From positions 868,001 through 932,000 of the forward strand of contig NZ_JAIVAI010000001.1 of assembly GCF_020171525.1 (NCBI RefSeq): DNA of 64,000 nucleotides, in the 5' to 3' direction. How positions within the stretch are numbered: the stretch's first letter is position 1; each line of letters starts with the position of its first letter. This stretch comes from Halobacillus yeomjeoni (GTDB lineage: Bacteria; Bacillota; Bacilli; Bacillales; Halobacillaceae). The position numbers were made by a program, and so were the translations under genes. Below the pieces are notes generated by a model, which was given only the letters and a program-made list of their open reading frames with translations, made no database searches and had not been told where the DNA came from. Shown piece after piece: positions 1 to 7,934 of the stretch.

Positions 1-483
1 ACCACCCATGTGAAGGTAAGCACCGAATGCGTCGTTATCAGTTTTCTCTTTGATTACGAAACGACGTAGAGAAATCTTTTCACCGATCTTAGCGACTCTC
101 TCAGTGATGTAGTCGTTAAGAACTTCTCCCTCACCGTGCAGCTTCTGTTGAAGAGCTTCTTCGACAGTTGCAGGCTTTTGAGAAAGCAGGTGCTGACCTA
201 GGTCTTCAAGCAGTTGTTTGAACTGATCGTTCTTCGTTACGAAGTCTGTTTCACAGTTCACTTCGAAAAGCACAGCTGTGTTTCCGGAAACTTTGATTGC
301 TGCAGAACCTTCAGCAGCAATACGGTCTGCTTTTTTAGCAGCTTTGGAGATTCCTTTTTCACGAAGCCAATCGACAGCCTTTTCCATGTCGCCGTCAGTT
401 TCAGTTAGTGCTTTTTTACAATCCATCATTCCAGCACCAGTTTTTTCACGAAGTTCTTTTACCATTTTAGCAGTTACAGCCAT
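1..483 (-). CDS. tsf: Translation elongation factor Ts, 5' part only
   Basis: Guanine-nucleotide exchange factor for EF-Tu; it binds EF-Tu-GDP in the cytoplasm and releases GDP. The first 161 codons are present and the gene runs off the left window edge. The N-terminal UBA-like helical domain is visible near residues 4-40 ([18 protein letters not shown]). The ATG at 483 follows an AAGGAGG ribosome-binding site. It lies downstream of rpsB, the usual bacterial order, separated by a hairpin at 548-582. Confidence 0.97.
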   Translation of the reverse strand, partial: MAVTAKMVKELREKTGAGMMDCKKALTETDGDMEKAVDWLREKGISKAAKKADRIAAEGSAAIKVSGNTAVLFEVNCETDFVTKNDQFKQLLEDLGQHLLSQKPATVEEALQQKLHGEGEVLNDYITERVAKIGEKISLRRFVIKEKTDNDAFGAYLHMGG

Positions 484-547
484 TTGAAAGCCTCCTTAAT
501 AAATAAACGAATGATTCTGGACGATCATGTCCTTTTTCTTTTAAAAA

Positions 548-582
548 AGGTGATAAAAGGTATACCCCCTTATCACCTTTGA
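548..582 (-). terminator. Hairpin between rpsB and tsf, terminator or attenuator
   Basis: Read on the minus strand, AAAGGTGATAA pairs with TTATCACCTTT across a loop of about 13 nt, and a run of T follows directly. It has the form of an intrinsic terminator, yet tsf follows with no obvious promoter. It probably lowers read-through so that more S2 than EF-Ts is made. That role is inferred. Confidence 0.6.
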
Positions 583-588
583 ACACTC

Positions 589-1320
589 TTACTCAGCAGC
601 TGTTTCTACTTCTGCTTCTTCAGTTGTTTCAGTTTCTTCCCCTTGCTTCGCTTCAAGAACAGCGTCTGCCATCTTGGAAGTAAGCAATTTAACCGCGCGG
701 ATTGCGTCGTCGTTCGCTGGGATCACATAGTCGATTTCATCTGGATCACAGTTTGTGTCGACGATTCCTACGACAGGGATGTTTAGTTTATGAGCTTCAG
801 CAATAGCGATACGCTCTTTACGAGGGTCGATGACGAACATTGCATCTGGTAGACCCTTCATTTCTTTAATACCGCCTAGGAATTTCTCAAGACGATCTTT
901 CTGCTTAAGCAGGTCCATGACTTCTTTTTTAGGAAGTACATCGAACGTACCGTCTTCTTCCATGCGCTCAATGTCTTTAAGACGGTTGATACGCTTACGG
1001 ATTGTGTCAAAGTTAGTCAATGTTCCACCCAACCAACGCTGGTTGATGTAGTACATGCCGCAACGAGTTGCTTCGTCACGTACTGTATCTTGTGCTTGTT
1101 TCTTCGTTCCTACGAAAAGGATGTTTCCGCCGTTTTCGGCTACCTCTCTTACGTAGTTGAACGCTTCATCCACCTTTTTAACTGTTTTTTGCAGGTCGAT
1201 GATGTAAATTCCGTTACGCTCCGTGAAGATGTATTTTTTCATCTTCGGGTTCCAGCGACGGGTTTGGTGTCCGAAATGAACACCAGCTTCTAGTAGCTGT
1301 TTCATAGAAATAACTGACAT
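589..1320 (-). CDS. rpsB: 30S ribosomal protein S2
   Basis: Component of the small ribosomal subunit, bound between head and body and needed for S1 or initiation-factor interactions. The 243-residue length and the N-terminal stretch [20 protein letters not shown] are typical of the family; GFAHQ-type aromatic/His residues and the WLGGTLTNF segment (about residues 95-103) are conserved. The C-terminal 20 residues are very acidic. ATG at 1320 follows AGGAGGAAC. It has its own promoter at 1441-1469 and a folded leader, so it is not dependent on the fla/che transcript. tsf follows after a hairpin. Confidence 0.98.
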   Translation of the reverse strand: MSVISMKQLLEAGVHFGHQTRRWNPKMKKYIFTERNGIYIIDLQKTVKKVDEAFNYVREVAENGGNILFVGTKKQAQDTVRDEATRCGMYYINQRWLGGTLTNFDTIRKRINRLKDIERMEEDGTFDVLPKKEVMDLLKQKDRLEKFLGGIKEMKGLPDAMFVIDPRKERIAIAEAHKLNIPVVGIVDTNCDPDEIDYVIPANDDAIRAVKLLTSKMADAVLEAKQGEETETTEEAEVETAAE

Positions 1321-1355
1321 GATAGTTCCTCCTGTTTGGTTTTTTTAGTATCCTC

Positions 1356-1419
1356 CGCCTCGTTCATCTCTTTCTACAAACTCTTGTCCAAGAGCAACCT
1401 GTAGAAAAATCCGAAGGCG
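1356..1419 (-). promoter_or_regulatory. Structured 5' leader of rpsB
   Basis: Three nested stems are visible in the untranslated leader: CGCCT/AGGCG outside, TTTCTACA/TGTAGAAA in the middle (1371-1378 with 1400-1407), and CTCTT/AAGAG at the tip (1381-1394). Ribosomal protein leaders often serve for autogenous control. I infer a binding site for S2, but I do not recognise a named leader family. Confidence 0.5.
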
Positions 1420-1440
1420 TGTGTATTGACACCGACAGTA

Positions 1441-1469
1441 AATATACCACAACCCCATCCTTCTATCAA
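1441..1469 (-). promoter_or_regulatory. Sigma-A promoter of rpsB-tsf
   Basis: On the minus strand there is a -35 TTGATA (1464-1469), a 17-base spacer and a -10 TATATT (1441-1446). It starts just after the swrB stop codon, which separates the ribosomal genes from the motility operon. Confidence 0.75.
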
Positions 1470-1474
1470 GGTGT

Positions 1475-2116
1475 TCAGAGATTTTTTTGGTGGAATTTTA
1501 ATAGAAGTTCCACCTCTGTTTTACCCCGGTCCAATTTTTTTGCGATTTCATCTATAGAATATCCCCTGTTTTTCATATCCATGATCTGCGACTGGATCGA
1601 AGGTTGGTATCCACCCATTTGTTCTGGTTCCGGTGGGGAGTATTCCGACGCAGGGGATTCCCCTTGAATATTCCTGGGTCTCTTTGGAGTCGGCGGAGTG
1701 TATTCTTCCTGAACGTCCCTGGGCCTATTTGAAGTCGGCGGGACATATTCTTCCTGAACATCCCTGGATCTATTCGAAACCGGCGGAACATACTCTTCCT
1801 GAACATCTCTTGTTCTCCTTGGGATAGACGGGGGTGTATACCCCTCCGCTTCAAGACCTGAGCTCCTGGAATGCGCTGTAAAAGAATAGGAACGGTGTTC
1901 AGGCTGTGAATCAGCCTTGAGCATTTCACTCATCTTCTGATTTTCCTCTTTGATTTCGGTCAAATAGGAAGTGAATAAATCCTCAATTTCACGCGCTACT
2001 TCATTTTGTCTCAACTCTAATTCTTCTGTCTTTTTGATTTTGGTCATCAACGTAAAAAGTCCGATGATCAGTACCCCATCAATGATAAAACTAAGTACCA
2101 ATAAAAAAATCGTCAT
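1475..2116 (-). CDS. swrB: SwrB-like membrane-anchored motility protein (DUF6115 type)
   Basis: Last gene of the fla/che operon, in the sigD-distal position of B. subtilis swrB, whose product activates assembly of the flagellar export apparatus. Residues 1-24 form one membrane anchor; residues 25-65 are a charged probable coiled coil; residues about 91-150 are a proline-rich spacer of near-identical 15-residue units (RDVQEEYVPPTSNRP type). The last 35 residues (GYSIDEIAKKLDRGKTEVELLLKF, cut into helices) look like a helix-turn-helix. At 213 aa it is longer than B. subtilis SwrB, and the extra length is the repeat. The assignment rests on position and architecture. Confidence 0.75.
   Translation of the reverse strand: MTIFLLVLSFIIDGVLIIGLFTLMTKIKKTEELELRQNEVAREIEDLFTSYLTEIKEENQKMSEMLKADSQPEHRSYSFTAHSRSSGLEAEGYTPPSIPRRTRDVQEEYVPPVSNRSRDVQEEYVPPTSNRPRDVQEEYTPPTPKRPRNIQGESPASEYSPPEPEQMGGYQPSIQSQIMDMKNRGYSIDEIAKKLDRGKTEVELLLKFHQKNL
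1667..1846 (-). repeat. 45-bp tandem repeat inside swrB
   Basis: About four in-frame copies of a 45-bp unit encode RDVQEEYVPPxSNRx and degenerate relatives; the three central copies are nearly identical in protein and DNA. Because the unit is a multiple of three, copy-number change would alter the spacer length between membrane anchor and C-terminal helix without a frameshift. Confidence 0.85.
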
Positions 2117-2126
2117 TTAAATTCAA

Positions 2127-2420
2127 TCACCCACTGTAATCAATCTTTTTCCCTAAAAAAGGATGTTCCAAGCTTTGTTCTTCCTTTTTCTTTCCATTGT
2201 TTCGTACATAAGGGAGGTTACTGGACTCTTCTCCTAATCTTCTATCCTCCACATTGTCCTGTTCATTTACGGTTTGCCGCTTCTTCTCATCTGTTTTTCT
2301 CTGTTCCTGGCTGATCATCTGCTGCATTGTAGGGTTTCGTTGGGCGATCTGTTCCTGAAGTTTGGCTGCGTCCAGTACTCGTGGCAAGGCGACTTGCAGT
2401 TCAACAGATTTCCAACTCAT
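2127..2420 (-). CDS. Small conserved-type protein of unknown function in the sigD-swrB interval
   Basis: A 97-residue, charged, soluble protein that I do not recognise by function. It begins MSWKSVELQVALPRV, has a glutamine/lysine-rich helical middle and ends with HPFLGKKIDYSG, a motif that looks conserved at the extreme C-terminus. It lies between the fapA-like gene (16 bases away) and swrB (10 bases away) and is clearly co-transcribed with them. The position suggests a role linked to motility or cell-surface regulation, which is only inferred. Confidence 0.7.
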   Translation of the reverse strand: MSWKSVELQVALPRVLDAAKLQEQIAQRNPTMQQMISQEQRKTDEKKRQTVNEQDNVEDRRLGEESSNLPYVRNNGKKKEEQSLEHPFLGKKIDYSG

Positions 2421-2436
2421 TCCTACACGCCCTCTC

Positions 2437-3807
2437 TTATGTATGATTCGGTTTGATGACGATTCTACCTTCTTCTAAAACAGCAAGAGCATACTTGTAT
2501 TCACGGTGAATCCTTCGACTTTCTTTACCGAAGGATAATTGGACATTTCCAAACAAGCGATGGTTGGCTTTAATAAAGCAATTTTGATTATCGCCTTTGG
2601 TGGCATTCACAGATTTCAATTCTTCTTGGATGGAAGTGATATCTTTGTTCAACTTTTCTATTGAACTTACAATTCTTACGAAGGTCAGCTGTTGATCTCC
2701 CTGCAGCTTCCCTTGCACTTTCTTGATTTCTTTTATTTTATCACGAATCGTCACAAGCTTCTTCATTTCATTATTCTTTGTTTCAAGGTCTTTAATGAGA
2801 GCTGATTTTTTCTCTTCTGCAATGAAGACATTTTCAATATGAATACTCGTAGCGACATTCATAGAATTACCGATCTCTTTCGCCTCTATATTGAATCCTG
2901 CCCGAATACTCCCCCCGATGATATTCCCTCTCTGGCAGAATACACGCTCCTCAGCGTGGCAGTGGCTGTGAGTAATCGAGTTTTCCACAAATAGGTCTTG
3001 TCCGGCCGTGACATGCGCCTGATTGATATATCCCGTCCTAACATCCAGAGCAGCATTGACATTCGCTCTTCCAAGGCCTGATATTCCCTCGGTTATAAAA
3101 ATGGAGCCATTTGCATCTAAATGGGCTCCTTCAACAGTTCCATTAACCGTAATATCCCCTTTCGCTTTTACGCGATAGCCCGTGGGAACATCTCCATTGA
3201 TGACTACCGAACCGATGAAATCGACGTTGCCGACTTTCATATCCAAGTCCCCATGAACCTGGAAAACAGGCTGAACACGAATGAAACGTTCATCTGTATG
3301 CAGTCTGCCATCTACTTGAGCGTAAAAACAACGGTCTGTTTCATTATAGATAGTATTTTTACCTGCCCGGACTTTAGGCATCTTTCCTTTTAAAGGCTCG
3401 ATCACCTGCCCTAATACATTCTTTCCGGGCTTTCCATCCGTCGGCGGGTGCAGTCTTGCAATTTTTTCATTTTCTACGACGGACGGAATTGAAAGTACGT
3501 CCCGAAAATTTACTTTATCATGGTTATCAATCTTCGGATGATATTCTTTTTCGAATTCCACACTCCCGTCTACACCGCTTACTGCTTTTTCACCTGAAGC
3601 GATGACAGAAGGGAACGTGAATGTATCCGGGGAGTTCACCAATTGCTCTACCTTTTCATTCAAGATACCAAAAACGATCCCCTTTTCTTTTAATGCATCC
3701 ATTACTTCTTCTGTGGTCACATTGTTATCGAAATGCGAAGTTTTATTGATTTTTCCTTCCATTTTATCATGAGATATGGACACGAGGAATTTTTTGGGAT
3801 TTTCCAT
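2437..3807 (-). CDS. FapA family protein (DUF342)
   Basis: A 456-residue protein of the FapA/DUF342 family. Residues about 1-85 form the variable N-terminal domain. Residues about 150-310 are a glycine-rich right-handed beta-helix with turns such as GDLDMKVGNVDFIGSVVINGDV and ITVNGTVEGAHLDANG. A coiled coil follows at about residues 335-400. Relatives are polymerising-type beta-helix proteins, found near motility genes in other Firmicutes; no enzymatic activity is expected. B. subtilis has no copy in this place between sigD and swrB. ATG at 3807 has a GGGGGA ribosome-binding site. Confidence 0.85.
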   Translation of the reverse strand: MENPKKFLVSISHDKMEGKINKTSHFDNNVTTEEVMDALKEKGIVFGILNEKVEQLVNSPDTFTFPSVIASGEKAVSGVDGSVEFEKEYHPKIDNHDKVNFRDVLSIPSVVENEKIARLHPPTDGKPGKNVLGQVIEPLKGKMPKVRAGKNTIYNETDRCFYAQVDGRLHTDERFIRVQPVFQVHGDLDMKVGNVDFIGSVVINGDVPTGYRVKAKGDITVNGTVEGAHLDANGSIFITEGISGLGRANVNAALDVRTGYINQAHVTAGQDLFVENSITHSHCHAEERVFCQRGNIIGGSIRAGFNIEAKEIGNSMNVATSIHIENVFIAEEKKSALIKDLETKNNEMKKLVTIRDKIKEIKKVQGKLQGDQQLTFVRIVSSIEKLNKDITSIQEELKSVNATKGDNQNCFIKANHRLFGNVQLSFGKESRRIHREYKYALAVLEEGRIVIKPNHT

Positions 3808-3822
3808 GGTGTATCCCCCTTA

Positions 3823-4602
3823 TCATTGAGAGTAAACGATGTCTTTCAGGGCATCTTTCAGTTTGAAAATCGCTTTTGCATGAATTTGAGAAATTCTTGA
3901 TGTCGTCAGCTCCATGACCTGGCCTATTTCTGTGAGCGTCAGTTCCTCATGGTAAAAAAGAGTGATGACCATCTGTTCTTTTTCATTCAGTGCCTGGATC
4001 TGATCAGCCAATTCATTCAAGTTTTCCGTTTTTATGACGGAATCAGAAGGTGACATCGTCTGATGATCGGGAATGGAATAACCGATTCCCTCTTTATGTT
4101 CATCGCCTGAATCTTTCGGTTTCTCTTCCATGGAAAGGACATTCGCATACAGGGAATCTTTGACGGTTTCTTCCACTTCTTCCGGTGTCAAGTCCAATTC
4201 TTTGGCGATTTCCTTGGAAGTCGCAGGTCGAAGATATTTCTGTTCTAATGCCTCTGCCACTTGTTCGATTTTTTTCGTTTTATCCCTCACTGACCGTGGA
4301 AGCCAGTCCTCTTTCCTCAACCCATCAATAATGGAACCTCTGATTCGGAATGAGGCATATGTATCGAATTTAAGGTCGCGTTCCGTGTCAAACTTTTTCA
4401 AGGCATCATACAATCCATACATCCCAAGACTTCTTACATCGTCTTTACTAACACTTCTAGGTAAATGTGCAGAAATCCTCTGCACATGATAATTCACTAA
4501 ATACTCATACATATGCACCAATTCATTCGCAGACTCTCCATCACGCTTATTCGTCCATTCATCCCATAATTTTTGTTCGTGAGGAGATAAACAGTTTGCC
4601 AT
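3823..4602 (-). CDS. sigD: RNA polymerase sigma factor SigD (FliA family)
   Basis: Sigma-28 factor that directs transcription of late flagellar, motility and autolysin genes. Region 2 is at about residues 50-100 (YGLYDALKKFD, FDTYASFRIRGSIIDGLR), region 3 at 100-160, and region 4 near the C-terminus contains LTEIGQVMELTTSRISQIHA, a helix-turn-helix. Length 259 aa matches the family. The reading frame could open at a TTG one codon earlier, but the ATG at 4602 has the better spacing from GGAGGAGG. It is near the end of the fla/che operon, where transcript level controls the motile-cell decision in B. subtilis. Confidence 0.97.
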   Translation of the reverse strand: MANCLSPHEQKLWDEWTNKRDGESANELVHMYEYLVNYHVQRISAHLPRSVSKDDVRSLGMYGLYDALKKFDTERDLKFDTYASFRIRGSIIDGLRKEDWLPRSVRDKTKKIEQVAEALEQKYLRPATSKEIAKELDLTPEEVEETVKDSLYANVLSMEEKPKDSGDEHKEGIGYSIPDHQTMSPSDSVIKTENLNELADQIQALNEKEQMVITLFYHEELTLTEIGQVMELTTSRISQIHAKAIFKLKDALKDIVYSQ

Positions 4603-4637
4603 CAATATCCTCCTCCGTCCTTATAAGTTTCATAGAA

Positions 4638-4949
4638 TCATTGATTGTTATCTTCACCTAATAGAGATTTGATCACCTTTGAAGTTTCTTTTGCGGTATC
4701 TTCAGCCATTTTCTGTTTCCCAGGCTCTACTTCCGGGGATTCTTCCGCTTCTTTGGAATCCTCTTGTTTTATGAGTATATACCACCAAATCCACCTGAGG
4801 ATAAACCCGATCAGAAAGAATAAGAAAAAACTCACAGCTCCCCGGATGACCGATGTCTGCCAAAGGTTCGAGGATAAAGATACCAGGAAGGTGACTAAAA
4901 AACCTGTAACCGCCATGTATAGATTCCAATAAAGAGTTCCTGCCATCAT
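4638..4949 (-). CDS. Small two-helix membrane protein of unknown function
   Basis: A 103-residue protein with two predicted membrane helices (about residues 7-27 and 34-58, the second rich in W, I and F) and a charged, glutamate-rich cytoplasmic tail. I do not recognise it. Its ATG overlaps the cheD stop by 4 bases (ATGA) and it has an AAGGAG site, so it is translationally coupled to cheD. No such gene is present here in B. subtilis. Placement between chemotaxis genes and sigD suggests a motility role, which is inferred. Confidence 0.75.
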   Translation of the reverse strand: MMAGTLYWNLYMAVTGFLVTFLVSLSSNLWQTSVIRGAVSFFLFFLIGFILRWIWWYILIKQEDSKEAEESPEVEPGKQKMAEDTAKETSKVIKSLLGEDNNQ

Positions 4950-5452
4950 ATAAAAAATGCTCCTTCATGGACTTTTTTAATATGTAGAAACTTTGTTGTA
5001 GGATCGAATCGTATGGTTCTTCCTGATGCTCCCCCTACATCTTCACTGATCAGGGGAATGGAATACCTTTTCAACGCTTCCTTTACAGCCCTGATATTCC
5101 GGTGACCGATCCGCATGTCTTCGGATGCGGTTCTAAGAGGGTACATCTGGGCTCCTCCGGCGATTTTGGCTTTCAAACGATGAACAGAGGCCCCTTTTCT
5201 TTTCATATCATGGACTAAATCAAGTAAGGCTGTATCTGCATATTTGCTCCGCTTCTCCTTATGCACGTGCATACCTGGAGAGAACGGCAGCATAATGTGA
5301 GCTACGCCGGTGATCGGTTTTTGCTCATCATAGATTACAAGGCCGATGCAGGACCCTAAGCCTGTGATCTGTACCTGTATTGAATTGTCAACGACGAGGG
5401 ACTCCCCCATCCTCACATGGACAAAGTTCTTTTCGTTTGAAAGAAGATTCAT
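4946..5452 (-). CDS. cheD: Chemoreceptor glutamine deamidase CheD
   Basis: Deamidates specific glutamines on chemoreceptors and, in B. subtilis, also binds CheC to adjust CheA activity. Length 168 aa. The catalytic Cys35 and His52 lie in TGLGSCIGL and GVAHIMLP. The ATG overlaps the cheW stop by 4 bases, so the two are coupled. The CheC gene that normally sits between cheW and cheD is not present here, so the CheC-CheD loop is either absent or encoded elsewhere. Confidence 0.96.
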   Translation of the reverse strand: MNLLSNEKNFVHVRMGESLVVDNSIQVQITGLGSCIGLVIYDEQKPITGVAHIMLPFSPGMHVHKEKRSKYADTALLDLVHDMKRKGASVHRLKAKIAGGAQMYPLRTASEDMRIGHRNIRAVKEALKRYSIPLISEDVGGASGRTIRFDPTTKFLHIKKVHEGAFFI

Positions 5453-5928
5453 ATGTTCTTCTGCTCGATCCGTTCTAATTCCTGAACTTCTTCGACGGAT
5501 AAGACTTTTTTCAGATTCAGCTGGATCAAGAGTCTTTCTTCTAATTTAGCGACACTTTCTATAAACTCTGTCGGTAAGTCCCCGATCACTTTCGGAGGAG
5601 GCTGCATATCTTCGTCACTGATATCAATGACATCATAGGCAGCATCTACGATGAGACCTACATCGACATCGCCGATGGTGATCATCAGAATACGTGTTTC
5701 ATTCCTGTAGTCCTCCGCTTTCATATTAAAGCGTTCTCTCAAGTCGACGACAGGGGTTACTTTGCCTCTTAAATTGACAACCCCTTTGATGAAAGAGTCT
5801 ACCCCGGGAACTCTTGTAAAAGGCATCATCCGCTCAATAGAATTCACTTGATGGACCGAAACCATATATTCTTCATCCTTCAATAAAAAAACGACAAATT
5901 TGGAATAATTCTTGCCCTCTTCTATCAA
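5449..5928 (-). CDS. cheW: Chemotaxis adaptor CheW
   Basis: Couples chemoreceptors to the CheA kinase in the membrane-associated array. A single CheW beta-barrel domain spans nearly the whole 159 residues, with the typical stretches FLLKDEEYMVSVHQVNSIERM and VNLRGKVTPVVDLRERF. The frame is open to an ATG at 5946, but that would place AGGAGG inside the coding region. The TTG at 5928, 7 bases after GGAGG, gives a start (MIEEGKNYSKF) that fits the family. It follows cheA and is coupled to cheD. Confidence 0.94.
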   Translation of the reverse strand: MIEEGKNYSKFVVFLLKDEEYMVSVHQVNSIERMMPFTRVPGVDSFIKGVVNLRGKVTPVVDLRERFNMKAEDYRNETRILMITIGDVDVGLIVDAAYDVIDISDEDMQPPPKVIGDLPTEFIESVAKLEERLLIQLNLKKVLSVEEVQELERIEQKNI

Positions 5929-5942
5929 ATTTCTTCCTCCTC

Positions 5943-7934
5943 TCATTCACCAATCAAAGCATGGGTATCTATGATCAAAGCTACCTGTCCATCACCGAGG
6001 ATGGTTGCTCCTGATATCGCAAAGGGCTCAGACAGATAAGTTCCCATCGATTTCAGAACCACTTCCTGCTGTCCTTCGAATGCATCGACCACAAGTGCAG
6101 CCTTCCTGTCTCCCGCTTTAATAATCAGCAGCGAATATGTCATTTTTTCAGTGGCATTACCTGGTATTTTAAAAACCTCTCCCAAAAAAATCAGCGGAAT
6201 GATTACCCCTCTGTAATCGATGACCGGGGTGTTATGCGTATAGATGACTTCATCTTCATTGATCCTGGTCGTCTCGACAATTGCAGAGATAGGGATCCCA
6301 TAGCGCTCACTCCGGACTCGGACCAGCATGACAGACAGGATCGACAATGTCAGCGGCAGTTGGATCGTGAAAACACTGCCTTGGTCTAGTTGTGATTCTA
6401 CTTTGATATGCCCACCAAGGGATTGAATTTTACTTTTGACTACATCCATACCTACCCCACGGCCGGATACATCAGATAGCTCATCTGCAGTGGAAAATCC
6501 ACTTTCCATTATCAATCCGTACACTTGCTCATCCGTCATGGTCTGAGCTTCATTTTCAGAAATGACATTTTTTTCAACGGCTTTTTCAATCACTTTCTCC
6601 CGGCTTATTCCTGCTCCGTCATCTGATATTTCTATAAAAACATGATTTCCGCTGTGATAAGCTTTCATTTCGATCTGACCGGCAGAGGGCTTCCCTTTCG
6701 CTTTTCGCCTATCCGGTTTTTCAATTCCGTGATCGAGTGCATTCCGGATCAAATGGACAAGAGGATCTCCGATTTCATCGATGACGGTCCTGTCCAGTTC
6801 TGTCTCTGCTCCTGTAATGGTCAGCTGGACTTCTTTTTCCAAATCTTTGGCCAGTTGACGGATCATTCGAGGGAAACGGTTGAATACCTGTTCAACCGGA
6901 ACCATTCGCATTTTTAAAACGACATCCTGCAGGTCACTGGATATTCTCCCGATATGTTCCACCGTTTCTTTCAAAGCGTCATCGTTCAATGTAGAAGAGA
7001 GGTCTTCCAGTTTTCCTCGATCGATCACAAACTCTTCAAAGAGATTCATCAATCGATCTAACCGATCGATTGGAACGCGGATCGTTTTACTTGTTGTTTC
7101 ACCCTTCTTCGTCGCTTCTTCGCTGGTTTTGGTAGAGGGGGTGGGTATCTCTTCTTGGGAAGGCTCATCCTTCACTTGTTTAATCCCCTCTACACTAAAC
7201 TCTGTTACGTTTACACGCTCAATTTCGGATATCTTTCCGACTTCCTTCTGAACGGTTTCTTTATCTGCATCTGAGATCAATAAAACGATAAAATGATTTT
7301 CGAATTCCTCATTTTCCAGACGCTCAACCTGCGGAGCGGATTGAACGACTTCCCCCAGCTGCTGTAAAGCTTCAAACACCATGAAAACGCGGGCAGCTTT
7401 CAGAAGACAATCGCTTCTCAGCTCTACTTCAACCTTTAAATTCAAAAGGCCTTGTTCTCCAGACTGATTCAACACCGCTTCAGTGTATTCATCGATGGTC
7501 AGCGATAAAGACTTTGAAGCGGTGGACGCCTTTTGTGATGGTTCTTCACTTTGAACAGATTCGCCTTTTTCCACGGCCTGAAGCACAGAAACCACACTCT
7601 CCACATTGCGTTGGCCGGACCCACCACTTTCAATATCCATAATCATAGCTTCCAGATCATCGACCGCATTAAAAACGATGTCGATCATCTCTTCATCTAT
7701 AGTGAGCTTCTCATTTCTAACTGCGTCCAAAACGTTTTCCATTTGATGAGTCAAATCAGCCAGGTCATGGTACTCCATGGTGGCAGCCATCCCTTTAAGT
7801 GTGTGTGCGGACCGGAAGATTTCATTAACTATCGTCATGTCCTGAGGATTTTTTTCTAAGGCCAGAAGCTGGTCGTTGATGGCTTGTAAATTTTCTTTGC
7901 TTTCTTCTATAAAAAGATCTAAATATTGATTCAT
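5943..7934 (-). CDS. cheA: Chemotaxis histidine kinase CheA
   Basis: Autophosphorylating kinase that passes phosphate to CheY and CheB. Domains in order: P1 phosphotransfer with His44 (RSAHTLKGMA), a P2 response-regulator docking region (about 150-250), a P/T-rich linker, the P3 dimerisation helices (about 290-350), the P4 ATPase with N box LIRNALDHGIE, G1 DDGAGIS and G2 GRGVGMDVVK, and the C-terminal P5 CheW-like regulatory domain. Length 663 aa is normal. The start overlaps the end of cheB by 4 bases. Confidence 0.98.
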   Translation of the reverse strand: MNQYLDLFIEESKENLQAINDQLLALEKNPQDMTIVNEIFRSAHTLKGMAATMEYHDLADLTHQMENVLDAVRNEKLTIDEEMIDIVFNAVDDLEAMIMDIESGGSGQRNVESVVSVLQAVEKGESVQSEEPSQKASTASKSLSLTIDEYTEAVLNQSGEQGLLNLKVEVELRSDCLLKAARVFMVFEALQQLGEVVQSAPQVERLENEEFENHFIVLLISDADKETVQKEVGKISEIERVNVTEFSVEGIKQVKDEPSQEEIPTPSTKTSEEATKKGETTSKTIRVPIDRLDRLMNLFEEFVIDRGKLEDLSSTLNDDALKETVEHIGRISSDLQDVVLKMRMVPVEQVFNRFPRMIRQLAKDLEKEVQLTITGAETELDRTVIDEIGDPLVHLIRNALDHGIEKPDRRKAKGKPSAGQIEMKAYHSGNHVFIEISDDGAGISREKVIEKAVEKNVISENEAQTMTDEQVYGLIMESGFSTADELSDVSGRGVGMDVVKSKIQSLGGHIKVESQLDQGSVFTIQLPLTLSILSVMLVRVRSERYGIPISAIVETTRINEDEVIYTHNTPVIDYRGVIIPLIFLGEVFKIPGNATEKMTYSLLIIKAGDRKAALVVDAFEGQQEVVLKSMGTYLSEPFAISGATILGDGQVALIIDTHALIGE

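Noticed and set aside
1667-1846. CRISPR-like array
   Set aside because: The repeats are direct tandem units without spacers and lie inside a coding frame.
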